Below, in pieces: positions 45,736 to 57,430 of a DNA stretch of 64,000 nt; position 1 is the first letter of the stretch, and every line of letters begins with the position of its first letter. This DNA is from Gracilaria gracilis (taxonomy: Eukaryota; Rhodophyta; Florideophyceae; Gracilariales; Gracilariaceae). The notes beneath the pieces were generated by a model. That model saw only the letters and a list, made by a program, of their open reading frames with translations, ran no database searches and was not told the origin of the DNA. Both the position numbers and the translations under genes were made by a program. The stretch covers positions 124,001-188,000 of the forward strand of contig JARGSG010000032.1 in the NCBI GenBank assembly GCA_030374805.1, in the 5' to 3' direction.

Positions 45736-46140
45736 TTACGTGCACGATACAGCAAGTTTCAAAGAAATATATGGAGTGGTTTGGGCTGCCGGAAATAGCA
45801 TTATTGTATTGGGAATTCCAGATTTCTTTCTGCCTGGCTTCACCTTTTCAAACATATCATAGTGCTGCCGCGACCACAGCCTCCTCACGCCTTGAAAAGA
45901 CTCATTCTTCAGTTCGCTGCAGAACAGTTCCCCCATACAGATCACCTCCTCTGTGCGTAAACGCCGGTGCACGCTGAAAGTTCTGAGTCTCACTGAGCGT
46001 GCCCGTTGCCACCTCCGTAAACAGCTACAGGCGTCAGGAACTCCCAACGTCTGTTCCGGGGCAATTTCTTCAGCCCTGTAGAACTTCAACTTCTTGTTGA
46101 ACTGGGTACGCAAGCGAAACAAGACCATACACATATTCAC
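45736..46140 (-). other. 134-codon ORF, possibly the end of the SAC3-type gene
   Basis: This open frame lies directly downstream of the SAC3/GANP-type remnant on the same strand. It is mixed in composition (SCLRRWQRARSVRLRTFSVH, SRQHYDMFEKVKPGRKKSG) and has no recognised motif. It may be the last part of that decayed gene or a chance ORF. Confidence 0.25.
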
Positions 46141-46239
46141 GTTGAACGCGTCAATGGGCGTCTACGTCACCATTTCGCTTGGTGTTGTTTTGCAAAGGAA
46201 CCCAAATCTGCCGTCTTACACCCCTAGCTTGCCTATGTT

Positions 46240-49200
46240 GGTACCGTTATGCAATTGCATGAGCTTTGGGTATGTGACCATAAAGTAGCATCCCTTCTCG
46301 ACCACGCGAACGCGCTTTTTCAGTCGATTGGCGCAGACTGCACTTTTTTCGATCCCCTGTATCACTGTTATGACGATTATTATCGCCCGCAAACACTGAT
46401 TTGAACAAGACGTTAAGACGACGAAATCTAGAGGTCTGCTTCTCTTCATCGACTGCTCTTGCTAGTGAGGCTTCCAGATTGTTCAAATCCTGGAGTAACG
46501 AAGATACTTAGCGAAGCATAATGATGCCTAACACCCGACAGAACTCCACAAGTTCTTGAAGGCCATCATGGCGGATTTTCGGAAACGCTGTTTGCCCTAA
46601 AGTACAAAGGAAACCCTGATAACTTTCGTTTTTTTTGGTTATTGCTCTCACTTGGCATCGGAAGCTTCATTCTCCGAGTAAGCTCAGCTCGATCTCGAAT
46701 GAATTGAAGTCCATGATACGAGAATTCGGTTGGCCACCTCCTCGCTTTTTCAGACCCTTCTTTTGCAATTCTGCGCCAATTCCTGTTCACGATTCCTATT
46801 GCGTCGTAGATTTCATTGCAGCCAGAGCTTCGACACCGAGAAAACTGCCAATCCAGTGCCTCCATGGAAGCATTATGCCCGATTTCAACGAGTTTGTCAC
46901 CCACCTGTTGAAGTGGGAAATCGATTCTGTGATATACAGAACGGCTTTGATGGCAGAGAACGCTCTATGCGATATACCCCGTTAACTGAGAATCTTGATA
47001 CTTTTGCAATACAGTTTCAGTAGAGAGCACCACACACCGCACACCGCACAAAATATCTAGAATCAAAAGATACTGAGACAATTCCGATTCATCTTCTTGC
47101 TCGAAATTCTCTTTCAGACTGCGGGATATGGGACCCGTGGAATTGAAGCATACGAAAATGAAGAATTTTGGTACATTGGGTGCAGTCCGCAATTGTGATC
47201 TTAGAGCTCAGTGCCTTTTGCTCTGCATTGAGCCCAGATTCACCAGTTGCGCCGTTTATCGAACAAATAATTGGGGAACCTGTGCTAGGTAGGGTGTCTT
47301 TAGTACTCACCTGCGAAAGGGAGAGAAATAGATACTTCATCGTCTCCTTGTACTTGGCGTCGATAACAACCCTATTTTTCATGATGCCCTTTCCGAACCG
47401 GCTGCGAAGCCATGAGGTGGTAACATTCACACCACATAAGCCTTTCATTACTCAAACGATAACGGCTTGTCACTGCAAAACTGCCAGTTTTATCAATGTC
47501 GGAAACATATTTTCCACCTCCAAACCAGGATTTGGGACACGATCACCACTTGACTGGTAGATCATGGCAATTCTTTCTGTTACGGTCTTCATCGATATTT
47601 CTAGTGGTGATCTCAGCTCATTCAAAAGGTTTTTTTTCGCGTAGAAGAATTTCACCGAATGTTCATCAAGGTTGGGCGGTTCAGAACTTCTTAGCAAAGC
47701 CGTAATTTGGTGTTCATATATCTTCTCCCATGCGTCCCCTCCCTTTTTTGGAGCTCAGAAAGAGTGGGAGATGGACACTCGGGGAAATGTAGTTCTTTCC
47801 ACGACCAGCTCTTTGACTCGTCAAAGAACTCCTCCGCGTTTTTGATCGTAGCCCAAGTGCAACCAAGATGTTCAAACCCAGCCTGACATGCCTGCAAAGT
47901 ATCCGAAAGACTCAGCAGCCCTCCTTCGTGTTGGAATGGAAGGCCCGAAAAGGCTATCCTCATACTCTCTTCAATGGACTCAGTATGCCTCGAAAGTTCA
48001 GAGAGGAGTCTTCTACATCACTCTTCATGTCGATGCGCGCGCGCCTTCTTCGCTACGGAAAAGATCCTTTGCCGCTCTTCGCCAACTCTCGAGGTCCTCT
48101 CTCGAAGTTCATTCTACTCGTCTTCATGAGGTTTAAGATCGGTTTTGTTGCTAGTTTGATTTTATTGTTCATTGGTGGGAGTTTCGGATCTAGTTTTGAG
48201 CACTTCTTAGCTACCAGGGCCTGGAATCTGCGAAGCAGATTCTTTTTGTCGGCCTTCTTGAATATTAGAATATTTTCCGATTGCCTGAGTGATTCCAAAA
48301 TCGGTTATGAGCACAGTATTGACCAGTGTATTTGCTAACCCATCAGGTGCCATTTTCTTCTCGGTCCCTGCGACAGAATGAGAAAATAATGCTATCTGAG
48401 TGCTCATGGCAGCTTGAACAGAATGATAAGGTTTTTCGGATGCAGAGAGCGTATGAAAGAGGCCTTTCAAGCTTGAATCGCTCGTCCTCTGTTTCACACT
48501 GAATTTTATACCAGTTGAAACGTTTGCCGAAGGGGTCAGAGCAGAAGAAGTTTTGGCTTCTCCCACACCATCGCATAGCGATATCGTTGCACCTGATATC
48601 TTCCTTTGCTAATCTTCGGCAACAAGGAGGGAGAGAATTCCAGGATCATTTTGGGAAGGGAACAGGCCAAGCGATGAATCTCATTTATTATTGTTCAGGC
48701 TTCGGCGTTGAATTTTAAACGCTGTTTGCCTGAAGATAACTCACGGAGTTTGACCTCATGAGCTACATTCGTCTTAATGCTTGAAACACGTAATATGCTT
48801 GTCTGCTTCTGCAGTGCATTGCTTTTTCTACGTACATTTCGATTATGAATAGGACTAGAAGCCGATACCTTTTCCCCAAATATTTGCGCTCTCCGCATGA
48901 ATAACAGTTTTGTTACCATGGATGCCCCCCTCAGGAGCTTACCCGATGCTTCCAAATAGCTCAGAGGTCCACGGCCTGCCTCGCCCTCGACTATTTCGGA
49001 CGATGAAATTATACTGGCTTTCGACTCGATAACACCAGACCTTGCTAAGTTAAACAGTGAAAGTCGGGAATTGTCGAAGTCTATGCTTGGCGATGTACTC
49101 ACTTTCGGCAAAGCTTTCTCCCGCAGCTAAAAAGTACTTCGAATCCCAATAGGTCACAAACCTGCTTGGCTATTTCCTCATCTCCCAAATATACGCGCTT

Positions 49201-50160
49201 CTTCAGGTTGTGAATTTCAATCTCATCCTGACAGTTTGCGCTACCATATGCAAAGTTCAACCAACTAAGAGCGTCTACCCTCAGTAGGATAAACCTAGAA
49301 TATATGAGACATGCCATGCGATATGGAGCCTGTCAAACACAAGAGAAGAACATGATGGGATTGATAAATTGAACTCTGGAAGCCTTGACGATTTCGAAAG
49401 CAAGAGGAACGGGTAGACTCCGACGAACATCTTTTGCAAAGCCCGTTTACAGCTGACCACAAGCTTAAGGGTCGGCATTTTTTGTCCAAATGTAGTATGC
49501 ATGCATCTCGGGTTCATTTTCGGTAGTTCTCAAGTTCTGTTCCCTGCGAAATTCGTACATTTCTTGCATTGAAATCAAACACCTGTCCAGCTGCTCAAGA
49601 TTTGGCTTGGAACAAAACTGGGCAGGGTTTGTTCCAAACAATCGGTGCTCTGACATTATATGGAACCGCACGCTTTCCTCAAGAATGTTGATGCGGCACT
49701 CATCCCGAACCCCGTGCAAAGTGAAGTTTAGTCGAATAGATTTGGACCTCTCCCTTATGTAATTTTGTACCTCATAGAACTCAGATTGTTTAGAATCTCA
49801 TACCTACTTCACGTGATCCATCTTTCTCGCTAGAACCCGAGTCGGTCGAACGTTTTTCCGGTTTCCGTTCCTCACTAACAGCAGCTGATCGTCTATACTT
49901 TTCGACAGCTTTTGCAGGGTCAGGTTCTGACGCTGGATTGCCCTTTAGCTCGAATATAGATACTTCCCGCTGCTCAACATGAGATTCAAATTCTCTCGTT
50001 GGGCACATTTCAAGACATTCCCTCGCAAAATGCCTGGCATATTGTACATACTTCTTCTGACAGAATGGCCACTCCCCTTGTGAGTGGAACGACGTAGTTG
50101 ACTCTTGGAGCATGACTATTGCTGTCTGAAGACCAGGTGCAGGAGGTTTTGATTTCTTTA
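46240..50160 (-). pseudogene. SAC3/GANP-family mRNA-export factor, decayed
   Basis: SAC3/GANP is the scaffold of the TREX-2 complex that couples transcription to mRNA export at the nuclear pore. The minus strand reads CLEMCPTREFESH...PAKAVEKYRRSAA (near 49900-50020), the start of the SAC3 domain. After a frame change it reads FTLHGVRDECRINILEESVR, then FHIMSEHRLFG (near 49620-49725), LDRCLISMQEMYEF and EMHAYYIW. In the same frame past stops come APYRMACLIYSRFILLRVDA then LSWLNFAYG (near 49240-49330), matching the winged-helix end of the domain. Further coding-like segments to about 46240 in changing frames probably are the long C-terminal part. These include RSPLEISMKTVTERIAMIYQ, ALDWQFSRC, NRNWRRIAKEGSEKARRWP and DLNNLEASLARAVDEEKQ. 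At least ten lesions. The N-terminus beyond 50160 is unclear. Confidence 0.7.
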
Positions 50161-50169
50161 GCACGAAAA

Positions 50170-50960
50170 GTAAGCTGCTGGAAAGATATGAAAGGGTGAT
50201 GACGGGCACAGAGAACTGTCTGCTATATGCCCCTCGGAACCAGTTGTTCACCGATGTCAAAATGAACGCCAATGTGAAATACAAGGGCGCGTACGACAAC
50301 ATGGCGCCGTCTGCAAAGAGGGGGTGCGTGAGAACTAAAACTAGTCTCTGCTGTCGGTTTCGATGAAATTCACAACGGGTGTATCGCCAGCTATGACCTA
50401 TTCCATGACCCAAGTTAATCGGTCGCTAGCATTACTAACGAGCACCAAATAGCGTTGGATTGTGATACGACGCGCAAATGGAGCGGCGTTGCAGGTGAAT
50501 GAATCAGAGACAAAACAGGTTTCGTTCGTTTTACATTTCCACGCATACAAAGTGGGTGAGTTTATACGCATTGCGCATCAAGAATACGATCTCAAATGGA
50601 AGAATTGTTGCCAACAGTTTTGAGAATGTGACAGTGGCACCGGCGAGGGAGGCAGTGAAGCTGAACGGGATGCTGCCCGACGTTGCTCCGGTAGTGCCCG
50701 ACGGGCTTGACAACAGAAGTTCAGGTGGACAGGTAGGCATAAAATGCAGCTGCTTTTCAAGGCACTGATGGTAATATTCAGTATCGCGGTGCCTTTTTCG
50801 GTGGCTATCATTACGTAAAGCTTCAAAGTGTTACGGGTTCGTCGAAGGCGGCAACGGGAATCGGAAGTACTGGGTTGGCGACAAAAGTCTGAGGTGCGCA
50901 CAGTGGCGGATGAAAAAGTGAACAGTTTAGTGGTGATGGCAGGTGGAGGCAACGAAAAGG
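50170..50960. other. Spacer between the SAC3-type and PQ-loop pseudogenes
   Basis: Part of a minus-strand open frame (from 50413, no ATG) covers the left half; a hydrophobic stretch in it (YLSSSLLFVL) does not fit SAC3 proteins. No gene is recognised in the right half. Confidence 0.3.
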
Positions 50961-50968
50961 CAGAGTTG

Positions 50969-51950
50969 CTACTCTGCTATCTTGACCATTTCTTCAAGCG
51001 GGAGTTTCTTTGCGATGTAGTTGTAGATGGTTTGGAAGGCTATTGTGCCATTGAGCGTTGCGGACGGAACGTAACCCAGAAGGATGTTGAGGCTGTCTCC
51101 ATCCTGAAAAGTGGTGAATATGCGGTTCAGCGCTCCCAGAAAGATGACCCAGCTGGTGATGATGCTGAGAGCGCCCGTGGACTTGTTGACGTAGTTCGCA
51201 TAGATCTGCAGGGTGTGACCCAACACGACGACGATGAAATTCCCCAGGGTCCCCACTTACAGATGGGAGAGCGAGAAATGAGCTGCACATGAAAGAAAGG
51301 GCGGCGGCATAGGCAAGGATGATAAAGAGGCTCGTAGAGCGCGCAACCGAGAACATAAACAAAAGATAAAAGAAGACATATTTCTGAAAGATCCCTATGA
51401 ACAGCAAATCTGTGCGAAATACTGTCGAAATGTGACCAAAATCGACGCCACCTGGGTCTAAATGTTGCGAGAACGTGTGACTAGGTACCCTGAATACTGT
51501 TGCAGCTTGAAACGTGTACACTTCGGCCATGTTTTAGACACTTTCTGGCTGTATTATTGCCATATGAAGAAGATTCAAAGTTGATCATCGTAGCTTGTTA
51601 CACGTTCTCACAAGTTTTCGAGCTAAATGGCCACACTTCGGTAACATTTCGACCATGTTTCGGCCAGATTTGCTGTTCGTAGGGGATGAGCACAAGAAAT
51701 TCGCCGTATCAGGAGAACGGGTAGCTCTGGCAAAAGTGAGCAGCGAGGTCGTAGGTGTAGCTCAAGGTTTCGAATAGAAAGGTGGTGAGGGTGACCCCGG
51801 CGACGGACTGTTTGGACATAATGGTGGCGATCTGGGGCACCGTGATGAGCCCGGCGAAGTTCATAACGGCGAAGCCAATGGCTTGCGAGAGCGACAGGCA
51901 CAGATGGGCGGTTTCAGACAGCAGCAGCGACGGAAGCAGCCGCGGAGACG
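50969..51950 (-). pseudogene. PQ-loop membrane protein (MPDU1/Lec35-like), copy A, split by a MITE
   Basis: MPDU1-type ER membrane proteins are needed for use of dolichol-phosphate-mannose and -glucose. The first PQ-loop repeat is AIGFAVMNFAGLITVPQIAT (near 51815-51870), continuing SVAGVTLTTFLFETLSYTYD and FCQSYPFS. A TGA follows at about 51708, then YGEFLVLI. Here a 293-bp MITE interrupts the gene. The frame resumes FQKYVFFYLLFMFSVARSTS and LAYAAALSF (near 51310-51390). A frameshift near 51260 leads to the second repeat, LGHTLQIYANYVNKSTGALS (near 51170-51230), with LQ instead of PQ. GALNRIFTTFQDGD, typical of MPDU1, follows. The end is MVKIAE at 50969. Transcription start would lie in the GC-rich DNA at 51960-52330. 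Confidence 0.75.
51393..51685. mobile_element. 293-bp MITE inserted in PQ-loop copy A
   Basis: Terminal inverted repeats of about 90 bp begin CCCTA(T/C)GAACAGCAAATCTG at both ends and share GTCGAAATGT and GAGAACGTGT further in. There is no coding capacity. Comparison with PQ-loop copy B shows that removing exactly this segment restores the alignment EFLVLI-FQKYVFF to DFFVMI-VQNCIII. The bases AT flank both sides (51391-51392 and 51686-51687), consistent with a 2-bp target duplication. Confidence 0.8.
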
Positions 51951-51959
51951 ACGGGCATG

Positions 51960-52330
51960 CACACACGGGCTGCATCTCTCGGTCGATGAGCACGCGGCAT
52001 CGGTGGTGGCGGTTGCACACTCCATTGGGACGCAACGCAACACGTTTATTCAGCGTGCTGGGTGGCGGGTCCAATTTCAATGGAGTTGCGTTTCGCCGAG
52101 GTGATTGGGCGGCAGCGGCTCTGGCGCTGGTGTGCGTTGCTTGTGCGGCCCGCATTGGGCCGGCGAGTGGGCGACGAGAGAACACTCGTGCGCCAACAGC
52201 GATGCGTGTGGCAATGCGTGCGACGAAGCGTAAGGCGGGGCGCAGTGATAGCAGCGCTTGCAGACGCGTGCGGACGCCGCGCCAAGTCGAGCAACGAACA
52301 GGCGCAGATCGTCGCACGTTCGTTCCGGAA
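51960..52330. promoter_or_regulatory. GC-rich spacer between divergent genes, unit A
   Basis: CpG-dense DNA lies between the start of PQ-loop copy A (minus) and the WD40-like fragment (plus). A similar GC-rich spacer with local similarity lies at 53930-54250 in unit B. It is probably a former bidirectional promoter. Long ORFs here on both strands are low-complexity composition artefacts. Confidence 0.4.
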
Positions 52331-52332
52331 CA

Positions 52333-52761
52333 GAAAAAACTTTTTATAAATGACGCACTAAGTTTTGCAAAAAGTAACAAATGGGGTAGAAAACTTTTGC
52401 TTTTATTGAAGAGATGGCGTATAAATTCCATGCTTTACGCCATTTCACCGCCATTTATAGCATGATCTAGAAAAAGATTTACGCCATTTTTGACACTTCT
52501 CATAAATGGCGTACAAACAATGAATAAGTTTTCAGCACTCGTATTCGAGGTATTAAGTTTTGTTCTATACTTGTACGCCATTTATAGAAAGTGTCAAAAA
52601 TGGCGTAAATCTTTGTCTAGATCATGCTATAAATGGCGTTGAAATGGCGTAAAGCATGGAATTTATACGCCATCTCTTCAATATAAGCAAAAGTTTTCTA
52701 CCCCATTTGTTACTTTTTGCAAAACTTAGTGCGCCATTTATAAAAAGTTTTTTTCCTAGGG
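52333..52761. mobile_element. Palindromic foldback element, copy 2
   Basis: Nearly identical over its length to 10256-10690, including the inverted arms and the AAATGGCGTA-type internal words. The right end keeps TTTTTTTCCTAGGG; the left end lacks CCCTAG and begins GAAAAAAC after GGAACA, so its tip has been lost or replaced. It sits in the GC-rich spacer between the divergent PQ-loop and WD40-like genes of unit A. It has no coding capacity. The high similarity of both copies suggests recent movement or gene conversion. Confidence 0.85.
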
Positions 52762-52809
52762 TCACGGATCCGTGAGTTTACGGTGGCGGTATCGGACTTG
52801 CGCCCAGGC

Positions 52810-53180
52810 CACGCCCTCTTTGTCTTCTCGTGCTCGCGCGTCGCCGATCGGGTCTATCTGTACTAACTTCGGTGACCACCTCATCGCGCTGGACGCGCCC
52901 GCGTAGTGCCCGTCGCGCATCACTGTTACCAACAATGGCATCAAATGCACTTTTGTCACCATCACCGGCACTGCATATATCTCGGACATGCTCTACCCCT
53001 CCTCCATGGAGTCCCTCTACCCAGATGAGAACCAATCCTCGCCCGTCACTGACCTGGCGTGGCATCTGCATGGACATGGGCTCGCCTTAACTACCGAGTC
53101 CGGCTTCTGTATCCGTTGGATCATGTCGTGGGCCCCTTGCACTACCCTGTTCCCGCACACACCTGCCCCATCTTCATCGT
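52810..53180 (+). pseudogene. WD40-like fragment, unit A
   Basis: The plus strand reads RITVTNNGIKCTFVTITGTA, SDMLYPSSMESLYPDENQ and SPVTDLAWHLHGHGLALTTE. The last part resembles a WD40 blade (VTDLAWSxDGxxLAxAxxxG). It pairs with 54330-54600, which reads IAVSANGFKYPFSTVTLYVY, IWNMLY and AVAMDSGRLYLWE. Stops and frame changes interrupt both. The precise WD40 family is not recognised. Confidence 0.4.
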
Positions 53181-53339
53181 GCGTTTGACCGTTCATAGCT
53201 GCTGCCGGCTCTTGTTTCCCGGCGCCATCGAAGCTTTATTGCGCGTGTGGAACCCGCGAAACGTGGACAATCTCTCCGGTGTTTCCGCCAACACAGAACA
53301 TTCAACAAAGTCAAGTGGCATTCTACCGGTGCTACCTGC

Positions 53340-53940
53340 TCAGAGACGCTGCATGACATGTCTGGCATTGCCATTAACGGCTCCCCAAATGGCTCTGTCT
53401 CGCTTTCCGTGCCCGTGCTCAAGGGCGAATCTCATCGTAGTGTCTTGGCATCCATGAATACGCATCATGCTGAAGTAGGTGGCGTACATTTGTGGGGTGT
53501 GGCCCAACACGAAGACCATGCAATTGCGCACGGTCATGAACTGCAGAATGGTTAGCAGAAAATACGGGCTGCATGAGAAGGCAAGCGCGGCGGCATATGC
53601 AAGGATCATGAAGACGCCCATGGCGTGCGCGGCCGCTTACATGAAGAAGAGCTATATGATGATACAGTTCTGAACGATCATAACAAAAAAGTCAGCGTAA
53701 ATGGAGAGCGGGTATCGACGAGGAAGGAGGTGAGGGTGAGGGCGGCGATGGACGTTTTGGACCCGATGATGTCTATCTGTGACAATTTGATGAGCCTCAC
53801 GATGAGCACCACTCTGAACGACAGTGACGCTTACATATACACGGGGTGGGAACCCGGACTCCAGCCGTGAATTCATTATCAGCGGTGACGCCAGGCGTGC
53901 GTACACTAGTGGCAGCAAGCGGTCGATATGACCGGCGGCG
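53340..53940 (-). pseudogene. PQ-loop membrane protein (MPDU1-like), copy B
   Basis: A diverged duplicate of copy A on the same strand. RLIKLSQIDIIGSKTS (near 53770-53800) corresponds to the first repeat with SQ instead of PQ. LTLTSFLVDT is followed by a deletion of about 14 codons. After frame changes DFFVMIVQNCIII and MILAYAAALAFSCSPYFLL (near 53560-53620) follow. VFVLGHTPQMYATYFSM (near 53460-53520) keeps the second PQ. Similarity ends near 53450. There is no MITE. Copies A and B each keep one of the two PQ dipeptides. Several lesions make this a pseudogene. Confidence 0.65.
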
Positions 53941-54299
53941 GAGGCGGCGGCGACTGTGAATGCACGCTCCATCGAAGGGGAGGGTGGCGTTTGTCGGAGA
54001 GCGAGACCCAAAATTGAGAAGACGAAGGCCGCTGCCTGTGTTGCTGTCAGTTCGATTTTCTGTTCAAAAGGCCAGGTTGATGGCGTGGCCGTGGCGTCTC
54101 ACGGGTTGGTTGGGGCCACTTGAGCGGAACGCATTTGCGCGCCGCGTGAGCGAGGATAATGCTCGCTCTGCTTGTGGCTCGGGATAGCGCGCAGAAATGC
54201 GCTGCAGTGTGCAGAGTAAATGCGAGGGGCAGCGGCGCTCGCAGACGGTCGCAGACATCTCCATGAGCTACGAGCCGCCATGAACCCCCCAAATCGCTC

Positions 54300-54650
54300 C
54301 GCGCCACCGACTGCCTCTGTCTACAGGAAAACCACTCCAGCGAGCCCGTCATCGCGCTTTTGAAATGCCCGCGAAGCCCCTGTCGCGCATCGCCGTTTCT
54401 GCCAATGGCTTCAAGTACCCTTTTTCTACCGTCACCCTCTACGTCTACATCTGGAACATGCTGTACCTCACCTCCATAGAATCCTTCCGCCCTGACAAGG
54501 ACTAGTCCTTGCCCGTCACAGATCTGGTCTGGTATGCTCGCCGTGGCCATGGATTCTGGCCGTCTGTATCTGTGGGAGCACGTCGTCTGCGCCTTGCCAT
54601 ATTTGCTCCTCGCCCAGAGGGTCTCCATTTCCACCTTACGGTCAGCAAAA
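54300..54650 (+). pseudogene. WD40-like fragment, unit B
   Basis: A duplicate of 52810-53180, with comparable order of words on the plus strand: SRIAVSANG, STVTLYVYIWNMLY, SIESFRPDKD and then SGRLYLWEHVVCALP in another frame. The IYVW/LYLW endings are those of WD40 blades. It is separated from PQ-loop copy B by GC-rich DNA, repeating the head-to-head arrangement of unit A. Confidence 0.4.
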
Positions 54651-54689
54651 CATACCTACTCTGAGCGCGACGAATAACACAGAAGAGCG

Positions 54690-57430
54690 ATGTCGACCAA
54701 CCTTCGTCCCTCCGCGACGAGTGCCCCCGTCCGTGCACAAAGGTTTCATCTTGGATTGCAATATCGCGCCCGCTCCCTCCTGCGTGTAAGACTTGTCTCA
54801 CTCGCGAGTACATTTTCGCATTTTTGTCGAACAGCTGATGTGATCGTCGTCGGCTTACGAGTTCGTAAGCGTACCTTCATGCTCCGCGTGGGAGATGTCA
54901 TCGCCTTTCCAATCGTAGGCTATCATGGCTGTGAATGTGACTGCACTGCCCGTGGCTCTGTTTCTCCATTTGGAGAACGTCGCTGGCCTTTGTCCTGCTA
55001 CCACCACTTTGTGGAGGATCTTTGCTTCCTGTGGAACAGACGTTCCCGGACAATAACATCACAGAAAATCGAGGCAATGGAGCGGGGCGGGACGTAAATT
55101 AGAGGCTGTGCTTTTGCCTGCGCCTTGTTCTCCTGAGCCAGTTCGGAACGATGGTCAGCACGTCCTTCTTTTCTGTAACCGCTCTGGTGGTTTATCTATA
55201 GTGTGGTGCGACCTGTAGTACCAACGTCACCGTGCCGTCTGCAGTCGTGGCGAGTCCTTGTTTGTCAGTGCCGTTTTCATTGGCACCGATTCTCTCATCT
55301 CCATGGTTTTCTAAAATTGTTTCAGCACTAGCGCTCCAAATCAACATAAATTGTCCACCAGACTCGCCCGAAACCAAATTTTCCGTCTACAACTCACAAC
55401 TCCAACGGATTCATTAAAGACACTACTAACAACATAATGGCTCCCAGAACCCGTGTTTGCATTCGTGCCAACATCTCGCATACACACTACCACCCCAACA
55501 ATTCGTCATTCACCTTTAGCTACTACCAGTACGCTTTAACTCCCCAGACGTCGTTCTCGTGTTCTGCTTCACCCTTTTCACACTTGCTGGAACCATGCCT
55601 GCCATGTAATTGACATCGTTCCCTTCCACGCCGCTTAAAAGTAGTTTCGGGCCAACAACCGGCACCCGCACCCAATCCGACGCAAACATAAGTATTCATA
55701 ATGACCGCATTGCCCCTTAATTCTCGCTGTAAGCACCTATAAACACCGCTGTAGTACCGCTCGTGTTCTGCACTCCATAAATAACCATAGAAACGGAAAA
55801 TGGAAAGTATTCGTTTCTGAATGGGGCTGGGGTTCCGGTAGAGATGACTAGATTCAAGGGCAGCAGTAACAGCAATCGTTGAGAGTGGTGCAGTTGCATA
55901 CGAATCATGCAATCAAAATTATCAACGAGTTGTTCACGGCAAAGATTGTACGACAAATCCTCTCCTATCTTAAATTCTGATGTTCCTGGGGCCGTCCTGG
56001 GTCCCATTCCACCCGTTCTGGGATCTGTTTGGCCGCTATGTGTGAAAACATCCGCTACTCTTGGTGCCACTTCCATTCGCAGAACCGTTCCATTCAGCAA
56101 TCCAGACGGGTTCCCGGCAGAGCGAGTGCAAATCAGGCTAAATGAAAATATAAACGGGTGTGTATAGTAATGGGTGGCACACAAGCGTCACTGATGGTTG
56201 TGAGTGTCGAGCGGTGAAGGTGGAGAGGAGCCTGGCTATCAATCACAAGGTTTTTGTAATTTAGCCCTCGCTTGGTAGCTCCAATAAGTTATTATATGAT
56301 ACCAATGGTATCTATCCACTCTTGTATCCCCCTGTATCTCTACGTTGCGTGTGTCAAAGTCTTTAAGCTACAACAGTCAGTGCCGATATTCCGCCGTTGT
56401 TCCAAAGCGGCGACTAACATCGAATTCGAAGCCCTTTATACACGCAAGCCCGAGTGACTTCCGCAGATATTTAATTCGCAGGCTCTGCTCGTCGTCCAGG
56501 CCACCATGGGAGGGGCATCTGTTCTACATATCTGACTTACGTCCTCGTGATCGTCATCATCATCATCATCAACATGATGTTGTCTAGTTTTGCCGACGTA
56601 GCCAAATACAGTTATCACTTTATCCGATTCCGGGTAAATGAGCTCCTCACCAGTAGTGAAAATGAACTACTTGTCTTATAACTAGACATGTTATCGCAGG
56701 ACGGCCGTTTCGCACGGCGGCGTAAAACCAAAGCTCAGTCCGTCCGATATAAAGTTACATCACGCACCACGCCAGATTTCACGGAGCAAGATAAGATATG
56801 ACACACCGATCGTATATATCTGGATCTGAAAGATTTTTCAGAGTCAGAGCGATGTGACACAGCGTGACCAGGGGTTGGCAGTGCCTATCTACTAGGCACA
56901 GCAGGGTTCGCCCTCGCAACAGCATGCTGTTGTGCAGGGAGCGATTCCAAATGAATCACCAGTAGAGGCGACGTGCACTTGCCCCCTGCAGCCGACAGCC
57001 AACAGGCGCATACAGCCACCTTCACGCAGTGGCAGCAAAACCCCTCCATTGTCTGAATGCTGTACGCATCGCGGTCAAAACCACCGGAAGCGCTCAGTAA
57101 GAGGCGAGTGCTCTGGCGGCGGAAATATCTTCAAAACGTCAAACGGCTTCGTGCTAAATCGCACGCAGCCCCGCCATGCGAAACGTGCTCACGCCGTTGT
57201 TGGCCGCCTGTTGACGCCAATATCACGTCCCAAGCACACGCGGCACTTTATTTGGCGACCCCGCCATTGCGTCTTTTTCTCTCGTGTCACTTAAGCCGCC
57301 GCCACCGCACACAGTTCCGCCTAGAAACACATCTACACGCTTGCAATTTGCTTCCCCCTCTACCCTTCTTTTGCGTACAGCGCGTCACCTTCATCACGTC
57401 CTCAGGCCTCGCGTAATACAAGCATGGAAC
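54690..57430. other. Unassigned region with short ORFs
   Basis: A plus ORF 54690-55097 (135 codons) and a minus ORF 55717-56184 (155 codons) have no recognised motif. The minus one has protein-like stretches (EDLSYNLCREQLVDNFDCMI, TGTPAPFRNEYFPFSVSMVI) and may continue leftward in other frames to 55190, where SGESGGQFMLIWSASAETIL is read; this could be another decayed gene. A short TCA microsatellite lies near 56555-56570. Confidence 0.3.

Noticed and set aside
51782..52465. 227-codon plus-strand ORF in GC-rich DNA
   Set aside because: It is antisense to the PQ-loop gene and runs into the foldback element; composition alone explains its length.
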